Source: Citrobacter arsenatis (GTDB lineage Bacteria > Pseudomonadota > Gammaproteobacteria > Enterobacterales > Enterobacteriaceae). Taken from it: a stretch of DNA of 64,000 bases. The stretch's first letter is position 1. Every line of letters begins with the position of its first letter. Positions 44,871 to 54,252 of the stretch are shown here, in pieces. Location of the stretch: the NCBI RefSeq assembly GCF_004353845.1, contig NZ_CP037864.1, positions 3,534,001 through 3,598,000 on the forward strand. The letters run 5' to 3'. The position numbers were made by a program, and so were the translations under genes. The notes below the pieces were generated by a model. It was not told the DNA's origin. It searched no databases and worked only from the letters and a program-made list of their open reading frames with translations.

Positions 44871-45365
44871 TCAGGCATTAATGATTTGGTTAATTTCATT
44901 CGCACTCAGGTGATACTGGCGCGGGCAAGAGTGCCAGACATTCAACATACGCTGATATTTTTCCCACATCGGGGTCTGGGCGTTGAAGCCATGCGTCCCC
45001 GCATCAAAGTGGGTATAACGCCCTTCCACATTGACCATAAAACGAACGTAGCCGAGGTAACGGGCTTCCGTTGCGGCATCAAAGCCGAGGAAGGTCACAC
45101 GACGCTCATCAATGGCCTGCGCGTCCTTAAGATTAGTCCATGACACATGTAATGCGTGATACATCTCCATAATATCGATAATCGTACGACAGGTTTCTTC
45201 CGTCAGCTCACCAAACTCACGATCCAGCTCGCGCATCTGCAAGCCGTAACCGCGTTCAATAATCGTCTGCAAACGACGATAACGCTCGGCGTTAGTTGGA
45301 TCGAGCATAGTCATCATTTTGTACTGATTCGACAAAATCAGACGTTGAGCGTTGGTCATTTCCAT
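44871..45365 (-). CDS. yfbU: YfbU family protein
   Basis: 164 residues from ATG 45365 (MEMTNAQRLILSNQYKMM), identical in length to E. coli YfbU; an ATG six codons upstream is less likely. An all-helical protein of the UPF0304 family, strongly conserved but of unknown function. It ends 10 bases before the GTG of hxpA, so the two are probably co-transcribed. A terminator separates it from yfbV. Confidence 0.93.
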   Translation of the reverse strand: MEMTNAQRLILSNQYKMMTMLDPTNAERYRRLQTIIERGYGLQMRELDREFGELTEETCRTIIDIMEMYHALHVSWTNLKDAQAIDERRVTFLGFDAATEARYLGYVRFMVNVEGRYTHFDAGTHGFNAQTPMWEKYQRMLNVWHSCPRQYHLSANEINQIINA

Positions 45366-45400
45366 TTGGGACTCCTGTATCACTACTACTGCGATGAAAA

Positions 45401-45427
45401 AAAAGAAGGCATCTTGTGCCTTCTTTT
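45401..45427. terminator. Terminator between yfbV and yfbU
   Basis: AAAAGAAGGC (45401-45410) pairs with GCCTTCTTTT (45418-45427), with a seven-base loop and a T run on the minus strand. It ends yfbV. Confidence 0.85.
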
Positions 45428-45448
45428 ATATGCGTAATCAGGGGTCAA

Positions 45449-45904
45449 TTACAAATCATCGAGGAAAGTTTTATCCAGTTGTTTGAAGGCGCGCTTAAGC
45501 GTGTCAGCCAGCGCCTGGTAATCAGGCTTTCCTTCAACAGGAGAGAGCGCCTGCCCGGCCTCTTGCAATTTACCCCGAACTTCGTAGAACCAGTTGAGTA
45601 TTGAAGGCGGCAGCGGCGTTACAGAACGTTTACCCAGCCACCACATACCCTGCATCGGTAGGCTGAGCGCAAACAGCGCGGTTGCCACGGCCGGTCCCAA
45701 CTGCCCGCCTAGCGCAATTTGCCAGCATAGGGTGAAGACGGCGATTGGCGGCATAAAACGGATTGCGTAACGCGTCATGCGGATCACGCGGTTCTCTACA
45801 AACACGGGCGCGAGGCGCTTTTCCATGGGCCACGTCTTCGCATAGTGCTGCCCCCGGCGAAACAAGCTAAAAAAATTGACAGAGCGATTATCCGGTGTCG
45901 ACAT
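45449..45904 (-). CDS. yfbV: Inner-membrane protein YfbV (UPF0208)
   Basis: 151 residues from ATG 45904 (MSTPDNRSVNFFSLFRRGQ); a longer frame to 45958 has no family support. Two hydrophobic helices (about 43-66 and 70-90) are followed by a helical cytoplasmic tail. E. coli YfbV is an inner-membrane protein reported to affect chromosome condensation and terminus conformation through MatP-linked work. It is divergent from ackA. Confidence 0.93.
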   Translation of the reverse strand: MSTPDNRSVNFFSLFRRGQHYAKTWPMEKRLAPVFVENRVIRMTRYAIRFMPPIAVFTLCWQIALGGQLGPAVATALFALSLPMQGMWWLGKRSVTPLPPSILNWFYEVRGKLQEAGQALSPVEGKPDYQALADTLKRAFKQLDKTFLDDL

Positions 45905-46243
45905 GGCGGTTACCTCAACTTCACATATAAAAATTAAAAAATTTGTGCAAAACAACAACTACAAGAGACATCGTTCAAAACATTTTGTCTTTGATACCCA
46001 CATTCAGGTATCCTGTGCCGGCCTGTAAGGCCTTTAGTCCAAAATCATTGAGTCGTCAAATTGGCATATAGTATGCCATTGCCTGAAAAATACGCAAAAT
46101 GACATAGACTCAAAGGTATTTATTCCATCGTGCCCAAAAAGACTATGGCGCATGATGTTAATCATAAACGTCGGTGTCATCATGCGCTACGCTCTATGAC
46201 TCCCTGACGTTTTTTTAGCCACGTATCATAAATAGGTACTTCC
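45905..46243. promoter_or_regulatory. yfbV-ackA divergent region
   Basis: About 339 bases with no gene. It holds a 17-base dyad TGGCATATAGTATGCCA (46062-46078) and a hairpin between GCGCATGATG (46148-46157) and CATCATGCGC (46178-46187), about 57-96 bases before ackA. Promoters for both genes must lie here, but I do not assign them. Confidence 0.5.
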
Positions 46244-47446
46244 ATGTCGAGTAAGTTAGTACTGGTTCTGAACTGCGGTAGCTCCTCACTGAAATTTGCC
46301 ATCATCGATGCAGTAAACGGTGAAGAATACCTCTCTGGTTTAGCCGAATGTTTCCATCTCCCAGAAGCACGTATCAAGTGGAAAATGGACGGCGGTAAAC
46401 AAGAAGCGGCTTTAGGTGCAGGCGCCGCTCACAGTGAAGCGCTGAACTTTATCGTTAACACTATTCTGGCACAAAAACCAGAATTGTCTGCGCAATTGAC
46501 CGCTATTGGTCACCGTATCGTACACGGCGGCGAGAAGTACACCAGCTCCGTGGTTATTGATGATTCTGTTATCCAGGGCATCAAAGATTCCGCCTCTTTC
46601 GCACCGCTGCATAACCCGGCTCACCTGATCGGTATCGCAGAAGCGCTGAAATCTTTCCCGAATCTGAAAGACAAAAACGTGGCCGTATTCGACACCGCGT
46701 TCCATCAGACTATGCCGGAAGAGTCTTACCTCTATGCTCTGCCGTACAGCCTGTACAAAGAACACGGTGTTCGTCGTTACGGCGCGCACGGTACCAGCCA
46801 CTTCTTCGTCACTCAGGAAGCGGCAAAAGTGCTGAACAAACCGGTTGAAGAACTGAACATCATCACTTGCCACCTGGGCAACGGTGGTTCTGTATCTGCT
46901 ATCCGTAACGGTAAATGTGTTGATACCTCCATGGGTCTGACCCCGCTGGAAGGTCTGGTGATGGGTACGCGTTCCGGTGACATCGACCCGGCGATCATCT
47001 TCCACCTGCACGATACCCTGGGCATGAGCGTTGACCAGATCAACAAAATGCTGACCAAAGAGTCCGGCCTGCTGGGTCTGACCGAAGTCACCAGCGACTG
47101 CCGTTATGTTGAAGATAACTACGCAACGAAAGAAGACGCTAAACGTGCAATGGACGTTTACTGCCACCGTCTGGCGAAATACATCGGTTCTTACACCGCG
47201 CTGATGGATGGTCGTCTGGATGCCGTTGTCTTCACCGGTGGTATCGGTGAAAACGCAGCGATGGTTCGTGAACTGTCTCTGGGCAAACTGGGCGTTCTGG
47301 GCTTTGAAGTTGACCACGAACGTAACCTGGCCGCGCGTTTCGGCAAATCTGGTTTCATCAACAAAGAAGGTACCCGTCCTGCGGTGGTTATCCCAACCAA
47401 CGAAGAACTGGTTATCGCGCAAGACGCGAGCCGTCTGACTGCCTGA
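46244..47446 (+). CDS. ackA: Acetate kinase AckA
   Basis: 400 residues of the ASKHA fold. It reversibly makes acetate and ATP from acetyl phosphate and ADP. N-terminal VLNCGSSSLKF binds phosphate (N10). GHRIVHGG, HNPAHLIGI and the GTSH block around the catalytic region are intact, as is the C-terminal FTGGIGENAA adenine-binding motif. With Pta it runs the acetate overflow pathway and sets the acetyl-phosphate level. pta follows after 196 bases, interrupted by an ERIC element. Confidence 0.98.
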   Translation: MSSKLVLVLNCGSSSLKFAIIDAVNGEEYLSGLAECFHLPEARIKWKMDGGKQEAALGAGAAHSEALNFIVNTILAQKPELSAQLTAIGHRIVHGGEKYTSSVVIDDSVIQGIKDSASFAPLHNPAHLIGIAEALKSFPNLKDKNVAVFDTAFHQTMPEESYLYALPYSLYKEHGVRRYGAHGTSHFFVTQEAAKVLNKPVEELNIITCHLGNGGSVSAIRNGKCVDTSMGLTPLEGLVMGTRSGDIDPAIIFHLHDTLGMSVDQINKMLTKESGLLGLTEVTSDCRYVEDNYATKEDAKRAMDVYCHRLAKYIGSYTALMDGRLDAVVFTGGIGENAAMVRELSLGKLGVLGFEVDHERNLAARFGKSGFINKEGTRPAVVIPTNEELVIAQDASRLTA

Positions 47447-47465
47447 TTTCACACCGCCAGCTACA

Positions 47466-47584
47466 CCCTAAATAATTCGAGTTGCAGGAAGGCGGCGACG
47501 CAGCAAATCCCCAGGAGCGTACATTAGTACGTGACTGGGGTGAGCGAGGAAGCCAACGCACATGCAACTTGAAGTATGACGGGA
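47466..47584. repeat. ERIC element between ackA and pta
   Basis: The core AAATCCCCAGGAGCGTACAT and GTGACTGGGGTGAGCGAGG with flanks ATAATTCGAGTTGCAGG and GCAACTTGAAGTAT is the enterobacterial repetitive intergenic consensus, an imperfect palindrome of about 120 bases. It lies inside the ackA-pta transcription unit. Confidence 0.9.
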
Positions 47585-47642
47585 AGCTGGTGATGCCGTT
47601 TTGTAACCCGCCTAAATTGGCGGTAACGAAAGAGGATAAACC

Positions 47643-49787
47643 GTGTCCCGTATTATTATGCTGATCCCTACCGGAACCAGCGTCGGTCTGACCAGCGTCA
47701 GCCTTGGCGTGATCCGCGCAATGGAACGCAAAGGCGTTCGTCTGAGCGTCTTCAAGCCGATCGCTCAACCGCGTGCCGGTGGCGATGCACCAGACCAGAC
47801 TACCAGCATCGTTCGTGCTAACTCTTCTCTGCCAGCCGCTGAGCCGCTGAAGATGAGCCACGTTGAGTCTCTGCTGTCCAGCAATCAGAAAGATGTGCTG
47901 ATGGAAGAGATCATCGCTAACTACCACGCGAACACCAAAGACGCTGAAGTTGTACTGGTTGAAGGCCTGGTCCCAACCCGTAAACATCAGTTCGCGCAAT
48001 CTCTGAACTACGAAATCGCGAAAACGCTGAACGCGGAAATCGTCTTCGTTATGTCTCAGGGTACCGATACCCCGGAACAGCTGAACGAGCGTATTGAACT
48101 GACTCGCAGCAGCTTCGGCGGCGCGAAAAACACCAACATCACCGGCGTAATCGTTAACAAACTGAACGCACCGGTTGATGAGCAGGGCCGTACTCGCCCG
48201 GATCTGTCCGAAATTTTCGACGACTCTTCCAAAGCGAAAGTGATCAAAGTTGATCCGGCTAAACTGCAAGAATCCAGCCCGCTGCCGGTTCTGGGCGCGG
48301 TGCCATGGAGCTTCGAGCTGATCGCTACTCGTGCAATCGATATGGCGCGTCACCTGAACGCCACCATCGTTAACGAAGGCGATATCAATACCCGTCGCGT
48401 GAAGTCTGTGACTTTCTGCGCACGCAGCATTCCGCACATGCTGGAGCACTTCCGCGCAGGTTCCTTGCTGGTAACTTCCGCAGATCGTCCTGACGTGCTG
48501 GTTGCAGCATGCCTGGCGGCCATGAACGGCGTGGAAATCGGTGCCCTGCTGCTGACTGGCGGCTACGAAATGGACGCGCGCATCACTAAGCTGTGCGAAC
48601 GTGCATTTGAAACCGGCCTGCCGGTATTCATGGTGAACACCAATACCTGGCAGACCTCTCTGAGCCTGCAGAGCTTCAACCTGGAAGTTCCAGTTGACGA
48701 TCACGAGCGTATTGAAAAAGTTCAGGAATACGTTGCTAACTACATCAACGCTGACTGGATTGAATCCCTGACCGCGACCTCTGAGCGCAGCCGTCGTCTG
48801 TCTCCGCCGGCGTTCCGTTATCAGCTGACCGAGCTGGCACGTAAGGCTGGCAAACGCGTTGTTCTGCCTGAAGGCGACGAGCCGCGTACCGTTAAAGCGG
48901 CGGCTATCTGTGCCGAACGTGGTATCGCAACCTGCGTACTGCTGGGTAACCCGGATGAGATCACCCGTGTTGCAGCTTCTCAGGGCGTAGAGCTGGGCGC
49001 TGGCGTAGAAATCGTTGATCCAGATGTGGTTCGCGAAAGCTACGTTGCTCGCCTGGTCGAACTGCGTAAAAACAAAGGTATGACCGAAACCGTTGCCCGC
49101 GAACAGCTGGAAGACAACGTGGTTCTCGGTACCCTGATGCTCGAACAGGATGACGTTGACGGTCTGGTTTCTGGTGCTGTACACACCACCGCGAACACCA
49201 TCCGTCCGCCGCTGCAGCTGATCAAAACTGCACCGGGTAGCTCTCTGGTATCTTCCGTGTTCTTCATGCTGCTGCCGGATCAGGTTTACGTTTACGGCGA
49301 CTGCGCGATCAACCCGGATCCGACTGCAGAGCAGTTGGCAGAAATCGCGATTCAGTCCGCGGATTCCGCAATTGCCTTCGGTATTGAACCACGCGTAGCG
49401 ATGCTCTCCTACTCCACCGGTACTTCTGGTGCAGGTAGCGACGTAGAGAAAGTTCGTGAAGCGACTCGTCTGGCACAGGAAAAACGTCCTGACCTGATGA
49501 TTGACGGTCCGCTGCAGTATGACGCCGCCGTTATGGCTGACGTAGCAAAATCCAAAGCGCCGAACTCTCCGGTTGCAGGTCGCGCTACCGTGTTCATCTT
49601 CCCGGATCTGAACACCGGTAACACCACCTACAAAGCGGTACAGCGTTCTGCCGACCTGATCTCCATCGGGCCGATGCTGCAGGGTATGCGTAAGCCGGTA
49701 AACGACCTGTCTCGTGGCGCGCTGGTAGACGATATCGTCTATACCATCGCTCTGACCGCGATCCAGTCTTCCCAACAGCAGCAGTAA
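47643..49787 (+). CDS. pta: Phosphate acetyltransferase Pta
   Basis: 714 residues, the long enteric form. The N-terminal P-loop/BioD-like domain (about 1-220) has LIPTGTSVGLTSVSLG, a DRTGG-type middle domain follows (about 220-350), and the catalytic PTA_PTB domain (about 390-714) carries SYSTGTSGAG. It interconverts acetyl-CoA and acetyl phosphate. The GTG start at 47643 follows AAAGAGG with good spacing. The N-terminal domains regulate the enzyme through NADH and pyruvate in E. coli. Confidence 0.97.
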   Translation: MSRIIMLIPTGTSVGLTSVSLGVIRAMERKGVRLSVFKPIAQPRAGGDAPDQTTSIVRANSSLPAAEPLKMSHVESLLSSNQKDVLMEEIIANYHANTKDAEVVLVEGLVPTRKHQFAQSLNYEIAKTLNAEIVFVMSQGTDTPEQLNERIELTRSSFGGAKNTNITGVIVNKLNAPVDEQGRTRPDLSEIFDDSSKAKVIKVDPAKLQESSPLPVLGAVPWSFELIATRAIDMARHLNATIVNEGDINTRRVKSVTFCARSIPHMLEHFRAGSLLVTSADRPDVLVAACLAAMNGVEIGALLLTGGYEMDARITKLCERAFETGLPVFMVNTNTWQTSLSLQSFNLEVPVDDHERIEKVQEYVANYINADWIESLTATSERSRRLSPPAFRYQLTELARKAGKRVVLPEGDEPRTVKAAAICAERGIATCVLLGNPDEITRVAASQGVELGAGVEIVDPDVVRESYVARLVELRKNKGMTETVAREQLEDNVVLGTLMLEQDDVDGLVSGAVHTTANTIRPPLQLIKTAPGSSLVSSVFFMLLPDQVYVYGDCAINPDPTAEQLAEIAIQSADSAIAFGIEPRVAMLSYSTGTSGAGSDVEKVREATRLAQEKRPDLMIDGPLQYDAAVMADVAKSKAPNSPVAGRATVFIFPDLNTGNTTYKAVQRSADLISIGPMLQGMRKPVNDLSRGALVDDIVYTIALTAIQSSQQQQ

Positions 49788-49802
49788 TCTGCTGAGTAGT
49801 GT

Positions 49803-49868
49803 GCCGGATGTCTTATCCGGCAACACCTCTGCTTATCAAACCGGAAATAGCTGATATTTCCGGTTTTT
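49803..49868 (+). terminator. Downstream hairpins and terminator of pta
   Basis: First a small REP-like hairpin GCCGGAT/ATCCGGC (49803-49821), then AAACCGGAAAT (49838-49848) paired with ATTTCCGGTTT (49856-49866) and a run of Ts. The second is a strong rho-independent terminator. Confidence 0.85.
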
Positions 49869-49990
49869 TTATCTCTGTTTTTCCCCGCGGCATATTCTGA
49901 AACATTTGCCAGGATGCGCTGCATCAATGAATAACTATTCTCCTGTTTGCATACTTACCCTCTTTTGCATTGCAACAGGGATAGTCCTTC

Positions 49991-51511
49991 ATGTCAGCAG
50001 TAACAGAAACACAGCCAGCCAAAAAGTGGGCAATGCCCGACACGCTGGTGATTATTTTTTTCGTCGCCATTTTAACCAGTCTGGCGACATGGGTTGTTCC
50101 CGTCGGGATGTTCGACAGCCAGGAAGTGCAGTATCAGGTTGATGGACAAACCAAAACCCGTAAGGTGGTTGACCCCCACTCCTTTCGTATTCTGACCAAC
50201 GACGCAGGTGAAGAACAGTATCACCGGGTGCAGTTTTTCACCACCGGTGATGAACGCCCAGGGCTGATGAATTTCCCGTTCGAAGGATTAACCTCCGGCT
50301 CAAAATTCGGCACCGCCGTTGGCATTATTATGTTCATGCTGGTGATCGGTGGCGCATTTGGCATCGTTATGCGTACCGGTACCATTGATAACGGCATCCT
50401 GGCGCTGATCCGTCATACGCGAGGTAACGAAGTTCTGTTTATCCCGGTGCTGTTTGTTCTCTTCTCATTGGGCGGAGCGGTGTTTGGCATGGGAGAAGAG
50501 GCCGTCGCCTTTGCCATTATCATTGCGCCTTTGATGGTACGCTTAGGTTACGACAGTATCACCACCGTTCTGGTCACCTATATCGCAACTCAGATTGGTT
50601 TTGCCAGCTCGTGGATGAACCCGTTTTGTGTGGTGGTCGCGCAGGGGATTGCGGGCGTGCCGGTGCTCTCTGGCTCCGGTCTGCGTATCGTGGTGTGGGT
50701 GGTTGCGACCCTGATAGGGCTAACCTTCACGCTGGCCTATGCGGCACGCATCAAAAAGAATCCACTCCTGTCCCGGGTACATGAATCCGACCGCTTCTTT
50801 CGCGAACAGCAGGATGAAGTCGTGGAACGGCGCTTCACTCTGGGCGACTGGCTGGTACTGCTGGTGCTGACCGCGGTGATGATTTGGGTTGTCTGGGGCG
50901 TTATTGTCAACGCGTGGTTTATTCCTGAGATCGCCAGCCAGTTCTTCACTATGGGCCTGGCGATCGGCATTATCGGCGTGGTCTTTCGGCTCAACGGCAT
51001 GACGGTCAACATCATGGCCTCCTCATTCACGGAGGGAGCGCGCATGATGATTGCCCCTGCCCTGCTGGTCGGTTTTGCCAAGGGTATATTACTGCTGGTC
51101 GGTAATGGAGAGGCGGGTGAAGCCAGCGTGTTAAACACGCTGCTGCACAGCATTGCTAACGGCATCAGCGGGCTGGATAACGCCATCGCCGCATGGTTTA
51201 TGCTGCTGTTCCAGGCGGTATTTAATTTCTTCGTCACTTCTGGCTCTGGTCAGGCAGCATTGACTATGCCGCTACTCGCACCATTAGGCGATCTGGTTGG
51301 CGTAAACCGTCAGGTCACCGTACTGGCCTTCCAGTTTGGCGACGGATTCAGTCATATTATCTATCCAACGTCGGCATCCCTGATGGCAACGCTAGGTGTT
51401 TGTCGGGTGGATTTTCGTAACTGGCTGAAGGTCGGCGCCACGCTGTTGGGACTGCTGTTTATTATGTCCAGCGTGGTGGTGATTGGCGCGCAGATAATGG
51501 GTTACCACTAA
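49991..51511 (+). CDS. yfcC: YfcC-family membrane transporter
   Basis: 506 residues, same length as E. coli YfcC, with about 12-13 membrane helices and a hydrophilic segment after the first helix (about 35-100). It belongs to the UPF0178/C4-dicarboxylate-anaerobic-carrier-like (ArgJ/AitC) superfamily. VFGMGEEAVAFAIIIAPLMVRLG and GFASSWMNPFCVVVAQGIAGVP are typical hairpin motifs. Related members exchange arginine and ornithine or other amino acids. E. coli YfcC has been linked to glyoxylate-shunt activity, but its substrate is unsettled. Confidence 0.9.
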   Translation: MSAVTETQPAKKWAMPDTLVIIFFVAILTSLATWVVPVGMFDSQEVQYQVDGQTKTRKVVDPHSFRILTNDAGEEQYHRVQFFTTGDERPGLMNFPFEGLTSGSKFGTAVGIIMFMLVIGGAFGIVMRTGTIDNGILALIRHTRGNEVLFIPVLFVLFSLGGAVFGMGEEAVAFAIIIAPLMVRLGYDSITTVLVTYIATQIGFASSWMNPFCVVVAQGIAGVPVLSGSGLRIVVWVVATLIGLTFTLAYAARIKKNPLLSRVHESDRFFREQQDEVVERRFTLGDWLVLLVLTAVMIWVVWGVIVNAWFIPEIASQFFTMGLAIGIIGVVFRLNGMTVNIMASSFTEGARMMIAPALLVGFAKGILLLVGNGEAGEASVLNTLLHSIANGISGLDNAIAAWFMLLFQAVFNFFVTSGSGQAALTMPLLAPLGDLVGVNRQVTVLAFQFGDGFSHIIYPTSASLMATLGVCRVDFRNWLKVGATLLGLLFIMSSVVVIGAQIMGYH

Positions 51512-51520
51512 AATGATTGC

Positions 51521-51554
51521 CCGGCCTACACGATTTCTCAACGCTGTAGGCCGG
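51521..51554. repeat. REP-like hairpin between yfcC and yfcD
   Basis: CCGGCCTACA (51521-51530) and TGTAGGCCGG (51545-51554) are perfect inverted arms, the conserved tip of a REP pair. The genes converge here, so it may act as a transcript end. Confidence 0.75.
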
Positions 51555-51565
51555 ATGAGCAGTTT

Positions 51566-52120
51566 TTACTCAGCTTCTTCCTGCTTTTCGGCTTTCGCCC
51601 CTTCATTCTTGGCGTTGCGGGTCATCCACAGCGCCAGGGCTTTCAGCGAATCCGGCGTAAATTCGTCACAGCGCGCGGTGATTTCTTCCGGCGTCAGCCA
51701 GCAAACTTCACTAACCTCTTCTTCCTGAAGCGCAAACGGTCCGTGGGAAACACAGCTAAACAGCCCGCCCCACACGCGACAGTTCTGGTCTTCAAAATAA
51801 AACTGCCCATGCTCGGCAAACGGCACGCCCGCAATCCCCAGTTCCTCTTCCGCTTCACGGCGCGCTGAGTCCAGCAGTTGCTCGTCCGCCTGCACAACAC
51901 CGCCAGCGGTGGCATCCAGCATGCCGGGCAAAAAATCTTTTGTCTCAGTACGACGCTGAACCAGAATTTTGCCCATACCATCATGCACAACGATATACGT
52001 TGCACGATGACGTAAGCGTTGCGCCCGCATTTGTTCCCGGCTGGATTGTGCAATGACTTCGTTGTCTTCGTTCACAATATCCACCCATTCCGTACTTGCC
52101 AAACGACGCTGTTCCACCAT
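51566..52120 (-). CDS. yfcD: Nudix hydrolase YfcD
   Basis: 184 residues. The Nudix box is intact (GGVVQADEQLL then ARREAEEELGI). It belongs to the isopentenyl-diphosphate-isomerase-like branch; the actual substrate is unknown, though E. coli YfcD is studied as a Nudix protein. Its C-terminus is rich in Lys and Glu. It is divergent from nothing nearby and lies about 56 bases from yfcE. Confidence 0.93.
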   Translation of the reverse strand: MVEQRRLASTEWVDIVNEDNEVIAQSSREQMRAQRLRHRATYIVVHDGMGKILVQRRTETKDFLPGMLDATAGGVVQADEQLLDSARREAEEELGIAGVPFAEHGQFYFEDQNCRVWGGLFSCVSHGPFALQEEEVSEVCWLTPEEITARCDEFTPDSLKALALWMTRNAKNEGAKAEKQEEAE

Positions 52121-52176
52121 CAGGAAACCTTCTTTTTTCTTGCGCTCTTACGGCGCGTTTATGTTTGTGGGGTAAA

Positions 52177-52731
52177 TTACGGATTAATCTCGACCTGTGC
52201 AATAACACTTTGATCATTGAGTGCCATTACGCTGAGAACATTATCATCCAGAATCCCGAAACTTGCCGCAAAGCCCCCTTTCGGGATGCTTACTGAGCCA
52301 GGATTGAAGTGATAAATATCCCCTTGCCGCTCAGCAACGGGCAGATGAGTATGCCCATAAACCAGCACATCTCCCACGTTGAGAGCCGGTATATTTTGTG
52401 GGCCAAAAAGATGCCCGTGCGTCAAAAAGAGTCGCTGGTTTTCTGTCAGAATTTGCTGCCACGGCGCGGTCATCGGAAAATTCAGGAGCATCTGATCTAC
52501 TTCGCTGTCACAATTGCCACGCACCGCGATAATTCGCGCTGCCAGCTCATTCAGCCGATCTGCAACCTGCGCGGGCGCATAGCCTTCCGGTAACGCATTA
52601 CGCGGCCCGTGGTTTAAAATATCACCCAATATCACCAGCCATTGCGCCCCGCTTGCGGTAAACAGTTCGAGCACGCGTTCCGTGGCTGGCAACGAACCAT
52701 GAATGTCCGATGCGAACATCAGTTTCATCAC
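52177..52731 (-). CDS. yfcE: Phosphodiesterase YfcE
   Basis: 184 residues, calcineurin-like metallophosphoesterase. Metal ligands sit in SDIHGS (D9, H11), GDILNHG, GNCDSE, and the C-terminal GHTHLP. E. coli YfcE hydrolyses phosphodiesters with manganese. Start at 52731; the methionine pair at the start matches E. coli. Confidence 0.95.
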   Translation of the reverse strand: MMKLMFASDIHGSLPATERVLELFTASGAQWLVILGDILNHGPRNALPEGYAPAQVADRLNELAARIIAVRGNCDSEVDQMLLNFPMTAPWQQILTENQRLFLTHGHLFGPQNIPALNVGDVLVYGHTHLPVAERQGDIYHFNPGSVSIPKGGFAASFGILDDNVLSVMALNDQSVIAQVEINP

Positions 52732-52783
52732 TCACTCCTCGTTGAAAAGTACCTTGTAATGATACTGGATTACGCCCCGCTTT

Positions 52784-53428
52784 TCAGCAGGAACGCTTCG
52801 CGGAAAGCGCGATAAAACGCTGGACAGAAGCGCGCTGCCACTGGAAGGCAGCGTATTCCGCAAGTGCCTCTGGAACCTCATCGCCGTTAAGAACCAAACG
52901 ATTAAGCATTAGCGCTAAATCGCAGTCTGCGATACACCATTCACCAAATAAATTCTGTTTACCGTGGTTCAGTAAACTGCCCGCAGTGGCAAACAATTTT
53001 TCCGCACTGGCTTTTCCCGCTTCGCTTAACGGTCCTTTCTTCACGCCAGCAAAAACCACATCCGTTGAGCGTTCTTCACGAATAGGCATCAAATCGCTGC
53101 GGATCCACGCCTGAACCTGGCGCGCCCGTGCGCGCTTTTGTACATCGTGTGGGTAGATACGCTCCCACTGCGGCGGCGCAAAACGCTCTTCCAGAAATTC
53201 CGTAATCGCTGATGATTCACTCAGCTCAAAACCGTCGATTTCAAGAACAGGCACGCGGCGCGTCAAGGTGTAGCCTTGCCATGAAGGGTGCAAGTGTTCA
53301 CCGCTATTAAGATCAACGGTTTTCAGCGTAAAAGGCAGCCCTTTCTCTTGCAGAGCAACATAAACAGACAGCACGTAAGGGGAGAAAAAATTGGCATCTG
53401 ACCACAGCGTAATTGCAGATTTGCTCAT
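52784..53428 (-). CDS. yfcF: Glutathione S-transferase family protein YfcF
   Basis: 214 residues from ATG 53428 (MSKSAITLWSDANFFSPYVLSVYVALQEK). The longer frame to 53512 is rejected. N-terminal thioredoxin-fold domain (about 1-85) with ELSESSAITEFLEERF, then an all-helical C-terminal domain. E. coli YfcF has glutathione transferase and peroxidase activity and protects against oxidative stress. It is divergent from yfcG, another GST. Confidence 0.93.
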   Translation of the reverse strand: MSKSAITLWSDANFFSPYVLSVYVALQEKGLPFTLKTVDLNSGEHLHPSWQGYTLTRRVPVLEIDGFELSESSAITEFLEERFAPPQWERIYPHDVQKRARARQVQAWIRSDLMPIREERSTDVVFAGVKKGPLSEAGKASAEKLFATAGSLLNHGKQNLFGEWCIADCDLALMLNRLVLNGDEVPEALAEYAAFQWQRASVQRFIALSAKRSC

Positions 53429-53562
53429 AATGTCCTCTGAAGTGTATTGGCTTGCCTTCAAAATATAGAGTCTTTCTCTCGCTGTCACTTGATGAAAACT
53501 CACGCACGCCAACAGGTTCTATACTTGTTATGACCCGGTTCATGACAATACGGATGCTGAAA

Positions 53563-54198
53563 ATGATCGATCTCTATTACACGCCATCGCCAAACGGTCA
53601 CAAAATCACGCTGTTTCTTGAAGAGGCGCAGCTGCAATACCGTTTGATTCATGTCGATATCAGCAAAGGCAGCCAGTTTCGCCCTGATTTTCTGCTGATC
53701 TCGCCGAACAATAAAATCCCAGCCATTATCGATAGCGCCCCGGCGGACGGAGGAAGACCCATCAGCCTGTTTGAGTCCGGTGAAATTTTACTCTACCTGG
53801 CGGAGAAGAGCGGTAAGCTGCTGAGCGGTGAGTTGCGTGAGCGCCACATCACGCTTCAGTGGCTGTTCTGGCAGGTCAGCGGCTTGGGTCCTATGCTGGG
53901 TCAGAATCATCATTTCAGCCACTACGCGCCACAAACGATTCCCTATGCTATCGAAAGATACCAGGTTGAAACCCAGCGCCTGTATAACGTGATGAATAAA
54001 CGCCTGGAAACGTCACCCTGGCTGGGAGGCGATCACTACAGCATTGCCGATATTGCCTGCTGGCCGTGGATCCACGCCCATCAGCGTCAGCGCATCGACC
54101 TCGACAACTACCCGGCGGTCAATAACTGGCATGAGCGTATCCGTACCCGTCCCGCAACCGAACGCGCCATGCAGCAAGCACAGAGTGAGAAGCGGTGA
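53563..54198 (+). CDS. yfcG: Disulfide-bond oxidoreductase, GST fold, YfcG
   Basis: 211 residues from ATG 53563 (MIDLYYTPSPNGHKITLFLEEA), with GGATG upstream. Upstream in-frame ATGs have no family support. Nu-class GST: thioredoxin domain with SPNNKIPAIID and LFESGEILLYLAEKSGKLL, then the helical domain with GQNHHFSHYAPQTIPYA. E. coli YfcG reduces disulfides with glutathione. Confidence 0.94.
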   Translation: MIDLYYTPSPNGHKITLFLEEAQLQYRLIHVDISKGSQFRPDFLLISPNNKIPAIIDSAPADGGRPISLFESGEILLYLAEKSGKLLSGELRERHITLQWLFWQVSGLGPMLGQNHHFSHYAPQTIPYAIERYQVETQRLYNVMNKRLETSPWLGGDHYSIADIACWPWIHAHQRQRIDLDNYPAVNNWHERIRTRPATERAMQQAQSEKR

Positions 54199-54252
54199 CG
54201 CAATTCGGTTCTCGTGTATCATGCAGAGGTTCATACATGGAGGAAACCTGCA

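Noticed and set aside
47482..47664. Small open frame between ackA and pta
   Set aside because: It falls in the ERIC palindrome and runs into pta out of frame.
47412..49826. An 804-codon open frame antisense to pta
   Set aside because: It mirrors pta codon bias, has no family features and would need to overlap a well-supported gene over its whole length.
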